Source: Saprospiraceae bacterium
GTDB lineage: Bacteria > Bacteroidota > Bacteroidia > Chitinophagales > Saprospiraceae
Direction: 5' to 3'
Assembly: GCA_016714085.1 (NCBI GenBank)
Contig: JADJNW010000003.1
Coordinates: 1 to 64,000 of the forward strand
Length of the DNA stretch: 64,000 nucleotides
In this document: one piece after another, positions 25,146-34,373 of the stretch
Numbering within the stretch: the first letter of the stretch is position 1
Layout: every line of letters starts with the position of its first letter
Translations under genes and position numbers: made by a program
The notes under the pieces: model-generated
Told to the model about the DNA's origin: nothing
Databases searched by the model: none
What the model saw: only the letters and a program-made list of their open reading frames with translations

Positions 25146-26840
25146 TCAAAACAATTCCAATTCCTCCATTAATGAATGCCTCTCCGGATAATTGGCACGC
25201 AGGTTTTCCACTAAGCTATCTGCTAAATCTTCAGCATCTGCTTCATATAATTGTCGAATAATGGCTCGGATCTTCTCCGAAGGTTTTCTGCCGATATGAT
25301 TATTTAAATAATGTTCTATTAATTCGAAGTAAAAATGATAAACGCCGTCTCGTTCATAAGGCAAGAGCAAATGTCCGTAGGCTTGCGCCAAATCTAAGGA
25401 TTGCGTTTCACGTAGAAACTTTAATAAATCTTGATATTGTCCTTCTTCATAATAAATCGCCGCAATAAGTTTAAATTTTTCAATAGAAAAGGGCAGTTGG
25501 CGAATGCTGTTTAATAAAGAAGTATAATAATCCTTCCAATTTCCTTGAAAAGCTTTATTAATAATTTTATAATATTTCAAATCCAGGGTTTGTAACAAGC
25601 GTTGTTCAGCATGGCGTACAATGGCATCCGAATCTCCTTCGCGTTCAGCAATTTCTAATAAGAAAGCATCCAAAAGCGTTGTCGTTGCTGTGTTTTCTGA
25701 TCTTCTTTGCCCCGATTGTGCCAGCGTTTTTGCACGTTGAAAATTGCCGCGGTTGATCGATTGTCGGATCGCAAAAAATAAAACTTCGTCGTTCGTGATA
25801 TGCTGGTTTAAAAAATCGTGAATATCATTAACCCTATTTAGTTTTTCTAATAAAGTTAATTTAAGTAATATCAATTGCGCTTGTTCTCTTTTTTCATACA
25901 AATAACGGGTCATTTGTTCATCCAAAAGCGCGAGTAATTGCTCCGTTTTCTCCTCATCTTCAGTCATTTGCACCAAAATACGCAGAAAATACTGGTCGAT
26001 CTGCATATTGCGATACAAGAGTTTACGGCATTCACGATGACAATAGGCCCAAATGGATTCGCGCAAAGAAGGTGGCGGCGATAACTCCAAAACCATGCGA
26101 AATACTTCAAAAGCTTCACGCACTTGTTCGCGCACTTCCTCTTGCAAAGCCTGCATTTTGCGCAGCAAAGGGGTGATTTTTTCGATCATACTTTGCGCCA
26201 TGACGACCGCTTCTGCCAAATAGCCTTGCACAATAGCTTCCTGAATCTGGCTATGTATTTCCAGTAAAATTTTATAAATATTATTGGCTCCACGCTGATT
26301 AAAAGTGCGATCGGGGCGTCGGCTGGCAGCAATGGTGCTTTCGAGCAATTGTAAATACTTTTCTCGACTATCAATACCCGTAACGCCAGGAGCAAAGCGC
26401 GCCTTGAGCGCTAAGGCAAAATTGCGATTGGTCTTGGCGTATTGTTTTACAAAAGTCACCAATTCATCAAAATTGACCTGATCAAGCACAACGCCAGTCG
26501 TCAATCGCTTCGGAGCGTCTTCTTCTTTTTCCTCTGGAATATTTTGTGATTCGGACTTACTCAATTGATTGCGCAATTGCAATAGCACCGCAGCGATATG
26601 CCCACATTCTTTTTCTTTCTGAAAACGCTCGCATTCACAAGAAACCGCTTTCACCTTTGAGGGGCTGATTTTTACCTCAACCTCGTAGATTTGATCGTCT
26701 TGCACCTGCGCCAACCACAGATGCTGCGCTGCTTCTTGTAAATTTTGCACCCGCCCTTCGTCCAAAAACTGCTCGCCCTGTAGCAGTGAATCCTCATCCA
26801 GGTTTGATTCGATATGTTGTAATGGAAAATTCATATTCAT
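25146..26840 (-). CDS. SWIM zinc-finger domain protein
   Basis: I use the ATG at 26840 (a second at 26834 is equally good); a longer frame adds a hydrophobic stretch with no family support. A SWIM motif SCECERFQKEKECGHIAAVLL (in part) lies at about residues 68-83 with the CxC...CxH zinc ligands. The rest, about 480 residues, is helical and repeat-like. In related genomes such proteins sit beside a SNF2 helicase; none is in the neighbourhood here. SWIM domains bind DNA or protein. The role is unknown. Length is 564 residues. Confidence 0.75.
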   Translation of the reverse strand: MNMNFPLQHIESNLDEDSLLQGEQFLDEGRVQNLQEAAQHLWLAQVQDDQIYEVEVKISPSKVKAVSCECERFQKEKECGHIAAVLLQLRNQLSKSESQNIPEEKEEDAPKRLTTGVVLDQVNFDELVTFVKQYAKTNRNFALALKARFAPGVTGIDSREKYLQLLESTIAASRRPDRTFNQRGANNIYKILLEIHSQIQEAIVQGYLAEAVVMAQSMIEKITPLLRKMQALQEEVREQVREAFEVFRMVLELSPPPSLRESIWAYCHRECRKLLYRNMQIDQYFLRILVQMTEDEEKTEQLLALLDEQMTRYLYEKREQAQLILLKLTLLEKLNRVNDIHDFLNQHITNDEVLFFAIRQSINRGNFQRAKTLAQSGQRRSENTATTTLLDAFLLEIAEREGDSDAIVRHAEQRLLQTLDLKYYKIINKAFQGNWKDYYTSLLNSIRQLPFSIEKFKLIAAIYYEEGQYQDLLKFLRETQSLDLAQAYGHLLLPYERDGVYHFYFELIEHYLNNHIGRKPSEKIRAIIRQLYEADAEDLADSLVENLRANYPERHSLMEELELF

Positions 26841-26995
26841 CCCGATAAACCAATAAAACACATAATTGCAAAAGTGGTTTGCAATCGTCCAAACGATCAA
26901 AGTTAGGGACAAAAACAATGCCATTCAACCACCTTCGAAAAAAAGGAAGGAAAATTCATATTAAAGAAACAATTAGGACATATAGAATCCTTGTA

Positions 26996-27421
26996 TCATT
27001 GAATCCTCGGCTCGCCAATAAACACGCGCACTTCGGGCGAAATTCTGATTTTGATTTTTACAATCAAAGGATCGCGCAGTGTAGCATGAGTCTTGCGGTG
27101 CAACGCGTAAGCGGTTCTAATGGTGTTAAATACCAAAGAAAGAGCGGTATTGCCTTTTATTTCTGTCAGAATCTGCTGCAAGCGTTCCTGCGAAAAATCT
27201 TCGTGTTTGCCCACCAATTCCACTTCCAAAGAAGGGCTAATAGCAACACCCAATGAAAAACTGGTGATTTCGAGCTTGTATAATTCTAATTTTGGAAAAA
27301 TTTGCAACCATTCGTCAATCACCTGGTAGCCTTTTTCTTTGGCGCTTTCTCCAAAAGACGACGCTTGCTCCTGCACGGCATCGGATAATTCTTTGAATGC
27401 TTGTTTTATTTTATCAATCAT
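26996..27421 (-). CDS. Conserved hypothetical protein
   Basis: This is a 141-residue soluble protein with an N-terminal helical part (IDKIKQAFKELSDAVQEQAS) and a beta-rich C-terminal half with alternating hydrophobic strands. I recognise no domain, signal or motif. Codon use and context are like its neighbours, and its start (ATG at 27421) is unambiguous. It is divergent from the aldo/keto reductase and 155 bases upstream of the SWIM-domain gene on the same strand. Confidence 0.6.
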   Translation of the reverse strand: MIDKIKQAFKELSDAVQEQASSFGESAKEKGYQVIDEWLQIFPKLELYKLEITSFSLGVAISPSLEVELVGKHEDFSQERLQQILTEIKGNTALSLVFNTIRTAYALHRKTHATLRDPLIVKIKIRISPEVRVFIGEPRIQ

Positions 27422-27567
27422 GGCAACGATTTTTACAAAAGTGAAAATTAACGCTATTTTTGATGCCCACTGCTAAAATTCGGCGTAAATGCTCATTTTT
27501 CTGACCAATAATTAAGGCTTGGAGACTTAGAAGCGAAGAGACAAGAAGAACATGAAACAATAAAAGA

Positions 27568-28485
27568 ATGAATCCATCACTAATTCTCGGCACTGCGATG
27601 TGGGGCTGGACGGTTTCAGAAGCAACGGCGTTTGCCGTCCTGGACGCTTTTTATCAACATGGCTTTCGCCAAATAGATACCGCTACGAATTATCCGATCA
27701 ACAAAATTCCCGAAGACTTTCGGAAGGCAGAAAAAATCTTATTGCAATGGATTAAAACGCATGGCATCAAGGATTTGAAAGTCATCGTAAAGGTTGGAAG
27801 CATTAATAATCTTCGTACGCCAGAACATAATTTAAGTAAAAGCTTTCTGTTGCTTAATTTGGACGATTATCGCTTTCAATTTGATTCCAACTTTCATACT
27901 TATATGATTCATTGGGATAACCGAGATTCCGAAAATGAAATTCGAGAAACGCTCGAAGCGCTCGATGAAGCGCGAAAGCAAGGTTTGTATATTGGCTTGT
28001 CTGGCATTCAACACCCGGAGATTTATTTCAAATTAAATCAGGAATTCCAATTCAATTTTCGCATTCAAATGAAGCATAACTTGTTACAATCTGATTACCA
28101 ACGCTACACTCTATTTCATGGAAAGCCCAGATTTATTGCTTACGGCATCAACGCAGGTGGATTGAAGTTAAATACATCGGAATACCGCAAAGATAGTTCG
28201 CTCAAAGCGCGAGGTGGCCCGACCGATACAATGTATCCAATCGTAGAATCTTTACAAAAAATACTTAAAGACGTGAATCAAAAAGCAAACCGCCCGAAAC
28301 TAAAGTCTATGAACCATATTGGAATGCTTTATGCTTACCATAGCGCAGACATTGAAGGTATTTTGGTCGGCCCTTCCAGTTCTTTACAACTACATGATAC
28401 AATTGAATTTTATCGTTCTTTACAAGAATTTGATTATGAGGATGTATTTGAAAAATTGAAAGCTAATCTGGCATCTGGCATCTAA
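27568..28485 (+). CDS. Aldo/keto reductase family protein
   Basis: The 305-residue protein begins LILGTAMWGWTVSEATA and has the AKR DTATNYP (about residues 37-43) and IHWDNRDSENEI...EALDEARKQGLYIGLSG (in part) signatures, with an SLQ..GILVGPSSSLQL C-terminal cofactor region. NADPH-dependent reduction of a sugar or aldehyde is likely. It is 14 bases before an FAD-dependent oxidoreductase gene that starts with GTG, so the two form an operon and may act on one substrate, as in some surface-sugar pathways. The classical Lys/His pair cannot be placed with certainty. Confidence 0.8.
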   Translation: MNPSLILGTAMWGWTVSEATAFAVLDAFYQHGFRQIDTATNYPINKIPEDFRKAEKILLQWIKTHGIKDLKVIVKVGSINNLRTPEHNLSKSFLLLNLDDYRFQFDSNFHTYMIHWDNRDSENEIRETLEALDEARKQGLYIGLSGIQHPEIYFKLNQEFQFNFRIQMKHNLLQSDYQRYTLFHGKPRFIAYGINAGGLKLNTSEYRKDSSLKARGGPTDTMYPIVESLQKILKDVNQKANRPKLKSMNHIGMLYAYHSADIEGILVGPSSSLQLHDTIEFYRSLQEFDYEDVFEKLKANLASGI

Positions 28486-28499
28486 ATAGCTGACATCCA

Positions 28500-29663
28500 G
28501 TGAGAGAACATTTCGATACAATCATAGTTGGCGGCGGCATTTTTGGCGTCTATGTAGCTTTGTACCTGGCAAGGCACGGACAGCACGTGTGTATCATCGA
28601 AAAAGAAGTGGAATTATTCAAAAAAGCTTCTATTGTGAATCAGGCGCGCCTACACAGCGGCTATCACTATCCAAGAAGCGTAGCGACTGCCCTCATGTCG
28701 GACGATAACAAAGCGCGTTTTACTGCTGAACATCAGCAATTTATCAACTTTCATTTCGAGAAATACTACGCGATTGACAAATTTGGCTCGTTTACAGATG
28801 GACAGCAGTTTGAACGCTTTTGTGAATACATCAATATCCGTTGTGAACGCGTGACAGCGCATCCTTTGTTTAATTTTAATCGCATTGAAGCATTGTATGC
28901 TACCACCGAATACTCCTTTGACCCTATTTTAATCGCCAAATACTACGAACAGAAAATTGCAGCAGGAAAAAATATTGTCGTACGAACCTCTACGAAAATC
29001 ATAGAAGCCAATCCGAATGGTAAAATCTGGGAAATCAGCATTCAAACTTGCAAGCCTCAAGCCAAAAACCTGAAACCTGAAACCTACAACTTTAAACATC
29101 TGACTTGCACCCAAATCATCAACGCCACTTACTCCGGTAGCAACGCCATTAATCGCTTATTCGGCGTACCTGACATCCAATTGATGCACGAAATCTCCGA
29201 GATTGCTTTCGTGACTTCGCCACAAGTGAAAAACATAGGATTAACCGTGATGGATGGCCCCTTCGGTTCGCTCATGCCTTATGGTTTGTCGGGTTTATTA
29301 TCTTTATCTTCCGTCGCTTACACCCATCATAAAGTATCATACGATAATTTGCCAAGCTTTGATTGTCAACAGATTAACACAGATTGCAAACCAGATTTTA
29401 CAAGCAACTGTAACACTTGCCCAGCCAAGCCATTATCAAGTAATAGAAAGATGCTGGCGCAGATGAAGCAATATTTTGCAGAAGAAGTTGGCTTCCAATA
29501 CTTTTCTTCTTTATTCACGATCAAATCAAAGCTAAAAGCGAATTATATAGACGACGGCCGCCCGACGGAAATATCCTTGCTAAAGGAAAATCCTCATTTT
29601 TATTGCATCTTTGCCGGAAAAATCAACTCTATTTATGAAATTGAAAAGTTGATTCTTACTTAG
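28500..29663 (+). CDS. FAD-dependent oxidoreductase (DAO family) with inserted repeat-like stretch
   Basis: Starts at GTG 28500, 14 bases after the aldo/keto reductase. The dinucleotide-binding motif IVGGGIFGVYVALYLARHG lies at residues 8-27, and the C-terminal half carries the substrate domain. Residues 183-202 (CKPQAKNLKPETYNFKHLTC, bases 29047-29105) are encoded by reiterated words (AACCTGAAACCTGAAACC) that look like this genome's intergenic repeats and not like conserved protein. A second Cys-rich loop follows at about 297-316 (DCKPDFTSNCNTCPAKP). Both insertions keep the frame. The substrate is unknown. Confidence 0.78.
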   Translation: MREHFDTIIVGGGIFGVYVALYLARHGQHVCIIEKEVELFKKASIVNQARLHSGYHYPRSVATALMSDDNKARFTAEHQQFINFHFEKYYAIDKFGSFTDGQQFERFCEYINIRCERVTAHPLFNFNRIEALYATTEYSFDPILIAKYYEQKIAAGKNIVVRTSTKIIEANPNGKIWEISIQTCKPQAKNLKPETYNFKHLTCTQIINATYSGSNAINRLFGVPDIQLMHEISEIAFVTSPQVKNIGLTVMDGPFGSLMPYGLSGLLSLSSVAYTHHKVSYDNLPSFDCQQINTDCKPDFTSNCNTCPAKPLSSNRKMLAQMKQYFAEEVGFQYFSSLFTIKSKLKANYIDDGRPTEISLLKENPHFYCIFAGKINSIYEIEKLILT

Positions 29664-29669
29664 TTGAGA

Positions 29670-29721
29670 AGTTTAGGAGCTTATTAGTTGAGCGAGTTGC
29701 TCAACTAATAAGTTCCTAAAC
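29670..29721. repeat. Reiterated-word hairpin after the FAD oxidoreductase
   Basis: GTTTAGGAGCTTATTAGTTGAGC (in part, 29671-29693) pairs with GCTCAACTAATAAGTTCCTAAAC (29699-29721) with one bulge: an almost perfect 22-bp stem, probably a terminator. It belongs to the family at 18434, 24597 and 42283. Confidence 0.7.
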
Positions 29722-29747
29722 TCCTAAACCTTTAAACCCGATTCAAC

Positions 29748-30197
29748 ATGATTACTATTCTACAAGCCCAAACAGAACACCTGGACGCCCTTACAAGCCT
29801 TTTTGATGCTTATCGTGTCTGGTACAAGAAGCCTTCTGATTTGGAAGGAGCTAAAATATTCCTTGCGGGACTGATGGAGCGCGGTGATGCTATCGCTTAT
29901 CTCGCACAAGCAGAGAATGGTGAGTTCGCAGGTTTCACCCAATTGTACCCACTCTACTCTTCCACACGCATGAAGCGCATTTGGGTGCTTAATGACCTCT
30001 ATGTCAAGCCCGAATATCGCGGTCAAGGTATTTCAAAGCTTTTAATCGACAAAGCGAAAGACTTAGCAAGAGCAACAGACGCGGTAGAACTGCTGCTGGA
30101 AACCGGTAAAGACAATGATATTGGCAATAGTCTCTATCCATCCGTGGGTTTTGAACGTAATACCGAGTTTTATTTTTATTATTGGACAACTGTTTAA
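29748..30197 (+). CDS. GNAT family N-acetyltransferase
   Basis: The 149-residue single-domain protein shows motif A as YVKPEYRGQGISKLLIDKAKDLA (in part, about 85-105) with the pyrophosphate-binding RGQGIS, and a C-terminal LYPSVGFERNTEFYFYYW. It transfers an acetyl group from acetyl-CoA to an unknown small molecule or protein. Single gene between two repeat-rich gaps. Confidence 0.82.
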   Translation: MITILQAQTEHLDALTSLFDAYRVWYKKPSDLEGAKIFLAGLMERGDAIAYLAQAENGEFAGFTQLYPLYSSTRMKRIWVLNDLYVKPEYRGQGISKLLIDKAKDLARATDAVELLLETGKDNDIGNSLYPSVGFERNTEFYFYYWTTV

Positions 30198-30290
30198 GAA
30201 GTCAGAACAGAGATAAGAAAAGTCAGCGGATTAACAAATCGTAAATCGTACTTCATCAATCGTACTTCGTACTTATAAAATCCTAACCTT

Positions 30291-31559
30291 ATGAACACCA
30301 ACCAAGTGCACGCATCTTCCGAGATCGGAAGGCTCAAAAGAGTAATTGTACATCGCCCGGATGAAGGCATTTCGCGCATATCGCCCAAGGAAGCCGAAGA
30401 ATTATTATTTGACGACATCGTCTATTTGCCTCAAATGCAAACCGAGCACGATGTTTTTACTACTGTATTGAAAGCTTTCCTCGGAAATGAAAACGTATTA
30501 GAGACTCGTGACTTATTAATCGAGGCCTTAAAGTATGGCGACGAGAGTCGGAAAGAAATGATCCATTTAATCGTGGATTACGAAGAATTACCGACGAGTT
30601 ACGAAACCATGTTGCTCGACCTCAACGATGAAAAACTCTCCGATGTACTTATCACAGGCTATTACGAAGAAGATGATTACTATCTATTCGACCCGATTCC
30701 CAATTTCATCTTCACCCGCGACATTGCGGTCACCATTAATGACCATATCGTCGTGACCAAAGCCGCTAAGGAAGCGCGTTTCCGCGAAAACTTCCTCACT
30801 CGCTTCATTTGTTGGGCGCATCCGATCTTTAAACCTTTGCGTGAAGCCGGTAAGGTAATCAATATGAATAAAGTAGATCAGTTCCCACCCTCTAAAAGAG
30901 GGGAAGTAATCTCCATAGAAGGCGGTGATATGATGGTGATCAACGAAGATTACCTACTCATAGGCTGTAGCGAGCGCACGACCGCCCATGCGATTCGTTC
31001 ATTGCGCGATGTATTGTTTGAGAAAGGCATCGTAAAAAACGTGGTACAGATCAATATTCCTACGGATCGTTCTTTTATGCACATTGACACCATTTTTACC
31101 CAAATACATCATCATCATACCGTTGCGTTCAAACCAATTGTCCTCGACGGACTCAGTTCTAACGTAGAAGTACACCGCCAACAGGGTAAACCAGGCTTTT
31201 ATCACTCCATCAAAGACTTTTTGCTCGAAGAAATCAATCCCAATATGCGTTTTATCCTGAGTGGAAACGGTGAATCTCCTTACCAAGAGCGCGAACAATG
31301 GACAGATGGTTGTAATCTCGTCGCTATAAAGCCCGGGGTAGCCATTACCTACGATCGAAATGTGAAAACAGAAGAAGCATTCCAGGCTGCAGGCTATACG
31401 ATACTCCATGCCTACGATTTCTTGCGCGCTTTTAAAGAAGGACGCATCGATCCGCAGAAACTGGAAAACACTATTATCACCATTCCATCCAATGAATTGT
31501 CACGAGCGCGGGGAGGATCGCATTGCATGACCTGTCCAATCGAGCGGGAGAGTGTTTAA
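30291..31559 (+). CDS. Arginine deiminase-like amidinohydrolase
   Basis: This 422-residue member of the guanidino-group hydrolase family has NFIFTRDIAV (about 138-147), IEGGDMMVINED, FMHIDTIFTQI and the terminal RGGSHCMTCP, whose Cys (about 412) is the catalytic nucleophile. It fits arginine deiminase: arginine to citrulline plus ammonia. No ornithine carbamoyltransferase, carbamate kinase or antiporter is near, so an energy-yielding arc operon is not evident; it may work in nitrogen or citrulline metabolism. The start ATG 30291 is clear. Confidence 0.88.
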   Translation: MNTNQVHASSEIGRLKRVIVHRPDEGISRISPKEAEELLFDDIVYLPQMQTEHDVFTTVLKAFLGNENVLETRDLLIEALKYGDESRKEMIHLIVDYEELPTSYETMLLDLNDEKLSDVLITGYYEEDDYYLFDPIPNFIFTRDIAVTINDHIVVTKAAKEARFRENFLTRFICWAHPIFKPLREAGKVINMNKVDQFPPSKRGEVISIEGGDMMVINEDYLLIGCSERTTAHAIRSLRDVLFEKGIVKNVVQINIPTDRSFMHIDTIFTQIHHHHTVAFKPIVLDGLSSNVEVHRQQGKPGFYHSIKDFLLEEINPNMRFILSGNGESPYQEREQWTDGCNLVAIKPGVAITYDRNVKTEEAFQAAGYTILHAYDFLRAFKEGRIDPQKLENTIITIPSNELSRARGGSHCMTCPIERESV

Positions 31560-31637
31560 AATTTAGAGGTTGTAAGTTTCAGGTTAGAGGTTGTAAGTTG
31601 TAAGTTGGAGGTTGAGATGAAAAGGCTTCGACTTAAA

Positions 31638-32111
31638 ATTCAAATCGTGTGCCTGCTCATTCAAATCGTGCTCATTCAAATCGTGCGCCTGCTCGTTCAA
31701 GTCGTGCGGAAGCCCGTTCAAATCGTGCGCCTGCTCATTCAAATCGTGCGTCCGTTCATTCAAGTCGTGCGTCCGTTCGTTCAAATCGTGCGCCTGCTCG
31801 TTCAAGTAGTGCGTCCGCTCATTCAAATCGTGCGTCTGCTCATTCAAGTCGTGCGTCTGCTCGTTCAAATCGTGCGGAAGCTCATTCTGCTCTAATTCAA
31901 ACCGTGCGTCTGCTCGTTCAAATCGTGCGGAAGCTCATTCAAATCGTGCGGCCGTTAATTGCTCGTTCAAGTCGTGCGTCCGCTCATTCAAGTCGTGCGG
32001 ACGCTCATTCAAGTCGTGCGGAAGCTCGTTTAAATCGTGCGGAAGCTCATTCAAATCGTGCGGAAGCTCGTTCAAATCGTGCGGACGTTCATTCAAACCA
32101 TGCGGAAGCTA
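31638..32111. repeat. 21-bp minisatellite array, about 23 units (array 2)
   Basis: The consensus is RTTCAARTCGTGCGNNNGCTC (R at positions 1 and 7, positions 15-17 variable). Lengths deviate once to 15, once to 28, and an 11-base insert occurs near 31885. On the minus strand the unit reads H-D-L-N-E-[QRL]-[ATP]. Bases 1 and 7 fall in wobble positions of Asn and Asp, so those changes are silent, as if the array had evolved as a minus-strand heptapeptide repeat. No convincing start codon or full gene surrounds it: a TAG lies just upstream at about 32115. Plus-strand frames rich in Ser-Arg-Ala are by-products. Confidence 0.75.
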
Positions 32112-32160
32112 TATTCAAGAACTCTTAGAGCATGAAAGTAGTAAGACCACCGAAATTTAT

Positions 32161-32200
32161 ACGCATAACTTGTCCCGATGGCATCGGGATCACGCATAAC
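32161..32200. repeat. Palindrome CCCGATGGCATCGGG between 9-bp direct repeats
   Basis: The 15-base palindrome (32174-32188) is framed by ACGCATAAC at 32161-32169 and again at 32192-32200, as if a 22-base palindromic insert had duplicated its target. Confidence 0.55.
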
Positions 32201-32274
32201 CACTGGGTAAAGGTAAAAGCCCAATAGATGACTTGGATATTTAAATAAAAGCCGTTATTTTAATGTGAATATAT

Positions 32275-32309
32275 ACTAAGTAAAATGCGCAATGCGTGTT
32301 TTACTTAGT
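32275..32309. other. 11-bp hairpin ACTAAGTAAAA
   Basis: Arms ACTAAGTAAAA (32275-32285) and TTTTACTTAGT (32299-32309) pair perfectly around a 13-base loop. It lies 48 bases before the decayed ATPase gene. A second, competing pairing links GCGCAATGCG and CGCTATTGCG with TTAGTA at the end. It could be a terminator or part of a recombination site. Confidence 0.5.
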
Positions 32310-32330
32310 CGCTATTGCGTTAGTACAAGA

Positions 32331-32340
32331 GTTCTCGACA
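32331..32340 (+). repeat. Left copy of a 10-bp inverted repeat flanking the decayed ATPase gene
   Basis: GTTCTCGACA at 32331-32340 has an exact inverted copy TGTCGAGAAC at 34384-34393. The two lie 17 bases before and 10 bases after the reading frame they enclose. Confidence 0.55.
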
Positions 32341-32357
32341 ATTAAGAAAAACAAAAA

Positions 32358-34373
32358 ATGAAACGCAAACTAACCACAAATTCAAGAGAGAAAAGATATA
32401 TTCGCTCCAATATCCGAGATACATATGTGATCTTACACCAGAATTGGTAATTCAATTCAAGCAGAAGCGACAAGAATTGATATTGAAATGGATTATGCCT
32501 AAGAGGATGAACTTTCAAAAACCTTCATCAAATCTCTCAAAATTAAGGATAATGGAAAGGAGCAAATCTGTCGAAGTTGATATTAAACTTTTAAATATAG
32601 GAACGGAAAGTGAAACGGGTGGTAAAGGGATTGGAAGGTTTGCTTCTTTGCAACTTGGAAAAGATATTAATATTGAAACTGTTGGCTACGATGATAGCTT
32701 AAAAATTTACCCGCTCAACAATTCCAATAAAGTCAGAGTATTTTCAAATGGAAAAAAATATTGCCGAAATTGAGGTGGATACAATAGAAGAAACTTTAGA
32801 GGAAAACACAATACTTATTATCAAATTGAAATCCACGACATGTTATGATAGGAAACCGAAGGGCAGCCTAAAAAAAGGTTTGTGATAAGTTATTGTGCCC
32901 TAAAATTAAAGACGTATTTTGAAACTTACCCAATTCAAATATTTAACTCAGAGGTCAAATTTTTTATTAATGATGAATACATCAATCCACCAGGATTATG
33001 TCGAAGGAGAACCCGAAAAAAGTAACAAAATTTACAGATAAAAGGAAAAGAGCATGATGTCTTTACTTACTTTAAGTTGAAAGCAGATGTTGGGGAAAAT
33101 TAAGACGTTTCTAACGGTAAAGAATTGGGGAGTTGATACAATAGCTGGAACTTTAGAATACAATGCAGATTGTTAAGCCTAAATTGAATCCCATTTTCAT
33201 TTATGTAAGTTCAGATTTATTTACTGTTGATATATTTAGAAATTTAGACATATCAGAAATGGATGAAAGTCTAAAACAGCTTACTGAATTTATCAAAGAG
33301 ACGCTAAATGGATATTTCAAGTCTAAGAACAAGGAGTATGATGATTTTACAGAACGGTTGAGAAAAGATATATACTATCCATATAAAGACAAAGAGGCAG
33401 CATCACAATCAGAGGAAATTGTTTTTGATAAGCTGGCTTATTTAGTCGAGGAAAAGCATCATTTACTGAATAAGAAAATGAATTAAGAGAGTTGGTTTAC
33501 CCTTTGATAGAAAGGATATTGAAAATGGAGATTTAACAAACGTCCTAAAACACATCTTAAAGCTCAATGATGAACTAATTCTAAAGTTCAATCAACTGCT
33601 TGAAAAGTAGATTTGGAACAGGTTATATTATTTTCCTCAATGGTTGCTAAAAATTAGAGGATATTGAATTTCTTGAAAACCTAATTATTCTGAAATTAGC
33701 AAGCATGTAAAAGAAAGAAGTCAACTCCATAAGATTTTGGAAAGAAAGCTCTGGGTTTTGGGGAGCAGTATTCGGAAGCTACAAATTTACTGTCAGACAA
33801 ATTTGGTAAATAATTTAAAAGAACTTAGGGATAAAATATTACAATACAAAGAAGACGAAAAAGCAGATAATATAAATCAGGATATTGAAGACGAAAAAGT
33901 TAAATTGATTACAGATTTATTCATGTTTAGCGAAAAGAATAATTGATGAAGAAAAAGAAGAGAAGTCTTAGTAATTGAATTAAAAAAGCCCCACGAGTAA
34001 AATTAAGCTCCAAAAAGAGGCGCAACAAGTAAAGGACTATGCATATGTTATTGAAGAAAACGGGAAGTTCCCAAATAAAATTCAATATAAAGTAATATTA
34101 GTTGGTACTCAAATAAACGGAAAACTAAAAAAAGAGCTTAAAGGCATAAGAAAAAATAAACCATATTCACCACATTACTATTGGGATAATGAAGACGGGA
34201 ACATAGAAATTTGGATTATCGAATGGTCAGATATTTTTGAAGGTCTGAAGCGAAAGTTAAAATATATGTTCTCTGGACTTGAGGTGAAAGATATTTCAAT
34301 CACAGATAAAATTAAAGAAGATTTTGAGGATTTAGATTTTGATATAACGAAATCGAAACTAAAAAAAAAGTAA
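32358..34373 (+). pseudogene. Decayed GHKL ATPase with C-terminal PD-(D/E)XK-like region
   Basis: No frame is open for long, yet joining frames gives a protein of about 670 residues. An N-terminal GHKL ATPase region has QAEATRIDIEM, LKIKDNGKG and TESETGGKGIGRFASLQLG, the ATP lid typical of Hsp90/MutL-type ATPases. A middle helical part includes YVSSDLFTVDIFRNLDISEM. Towards the end LWVFGEQY, then VLVIELKKP with K and E placed like a PD-(D/E)XK nuclease, and EAQQVKDYAYVI. I count ten or more frame changes and several stops, far more than in other genes here, so this is real decay. Such ATPase-nuclease fusions are typical of restriction or defence islands; the specific family is not identified. 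Confidence 0.6.

Noticed and set aside
31638..32111. CRISPR array
   Set aside because: The 21-bp units follow each other without spacers, vary within each unit and have no cas genes nearby.
31649..32128. Ser-Arg-Ala rich protein on the plus strand
   Set aside because: It is only the repeat array read in another frame; changes between units alter this protein but are silent in the minus-strand heptapeptide frame.
32275..32309. Second attC site left of the decayed ATPase gene
   Set aside because: The 11-bp stem is perfect, without the bulged bases of attC, and the alternative pairing is asymmetric; a terminator is as likely.
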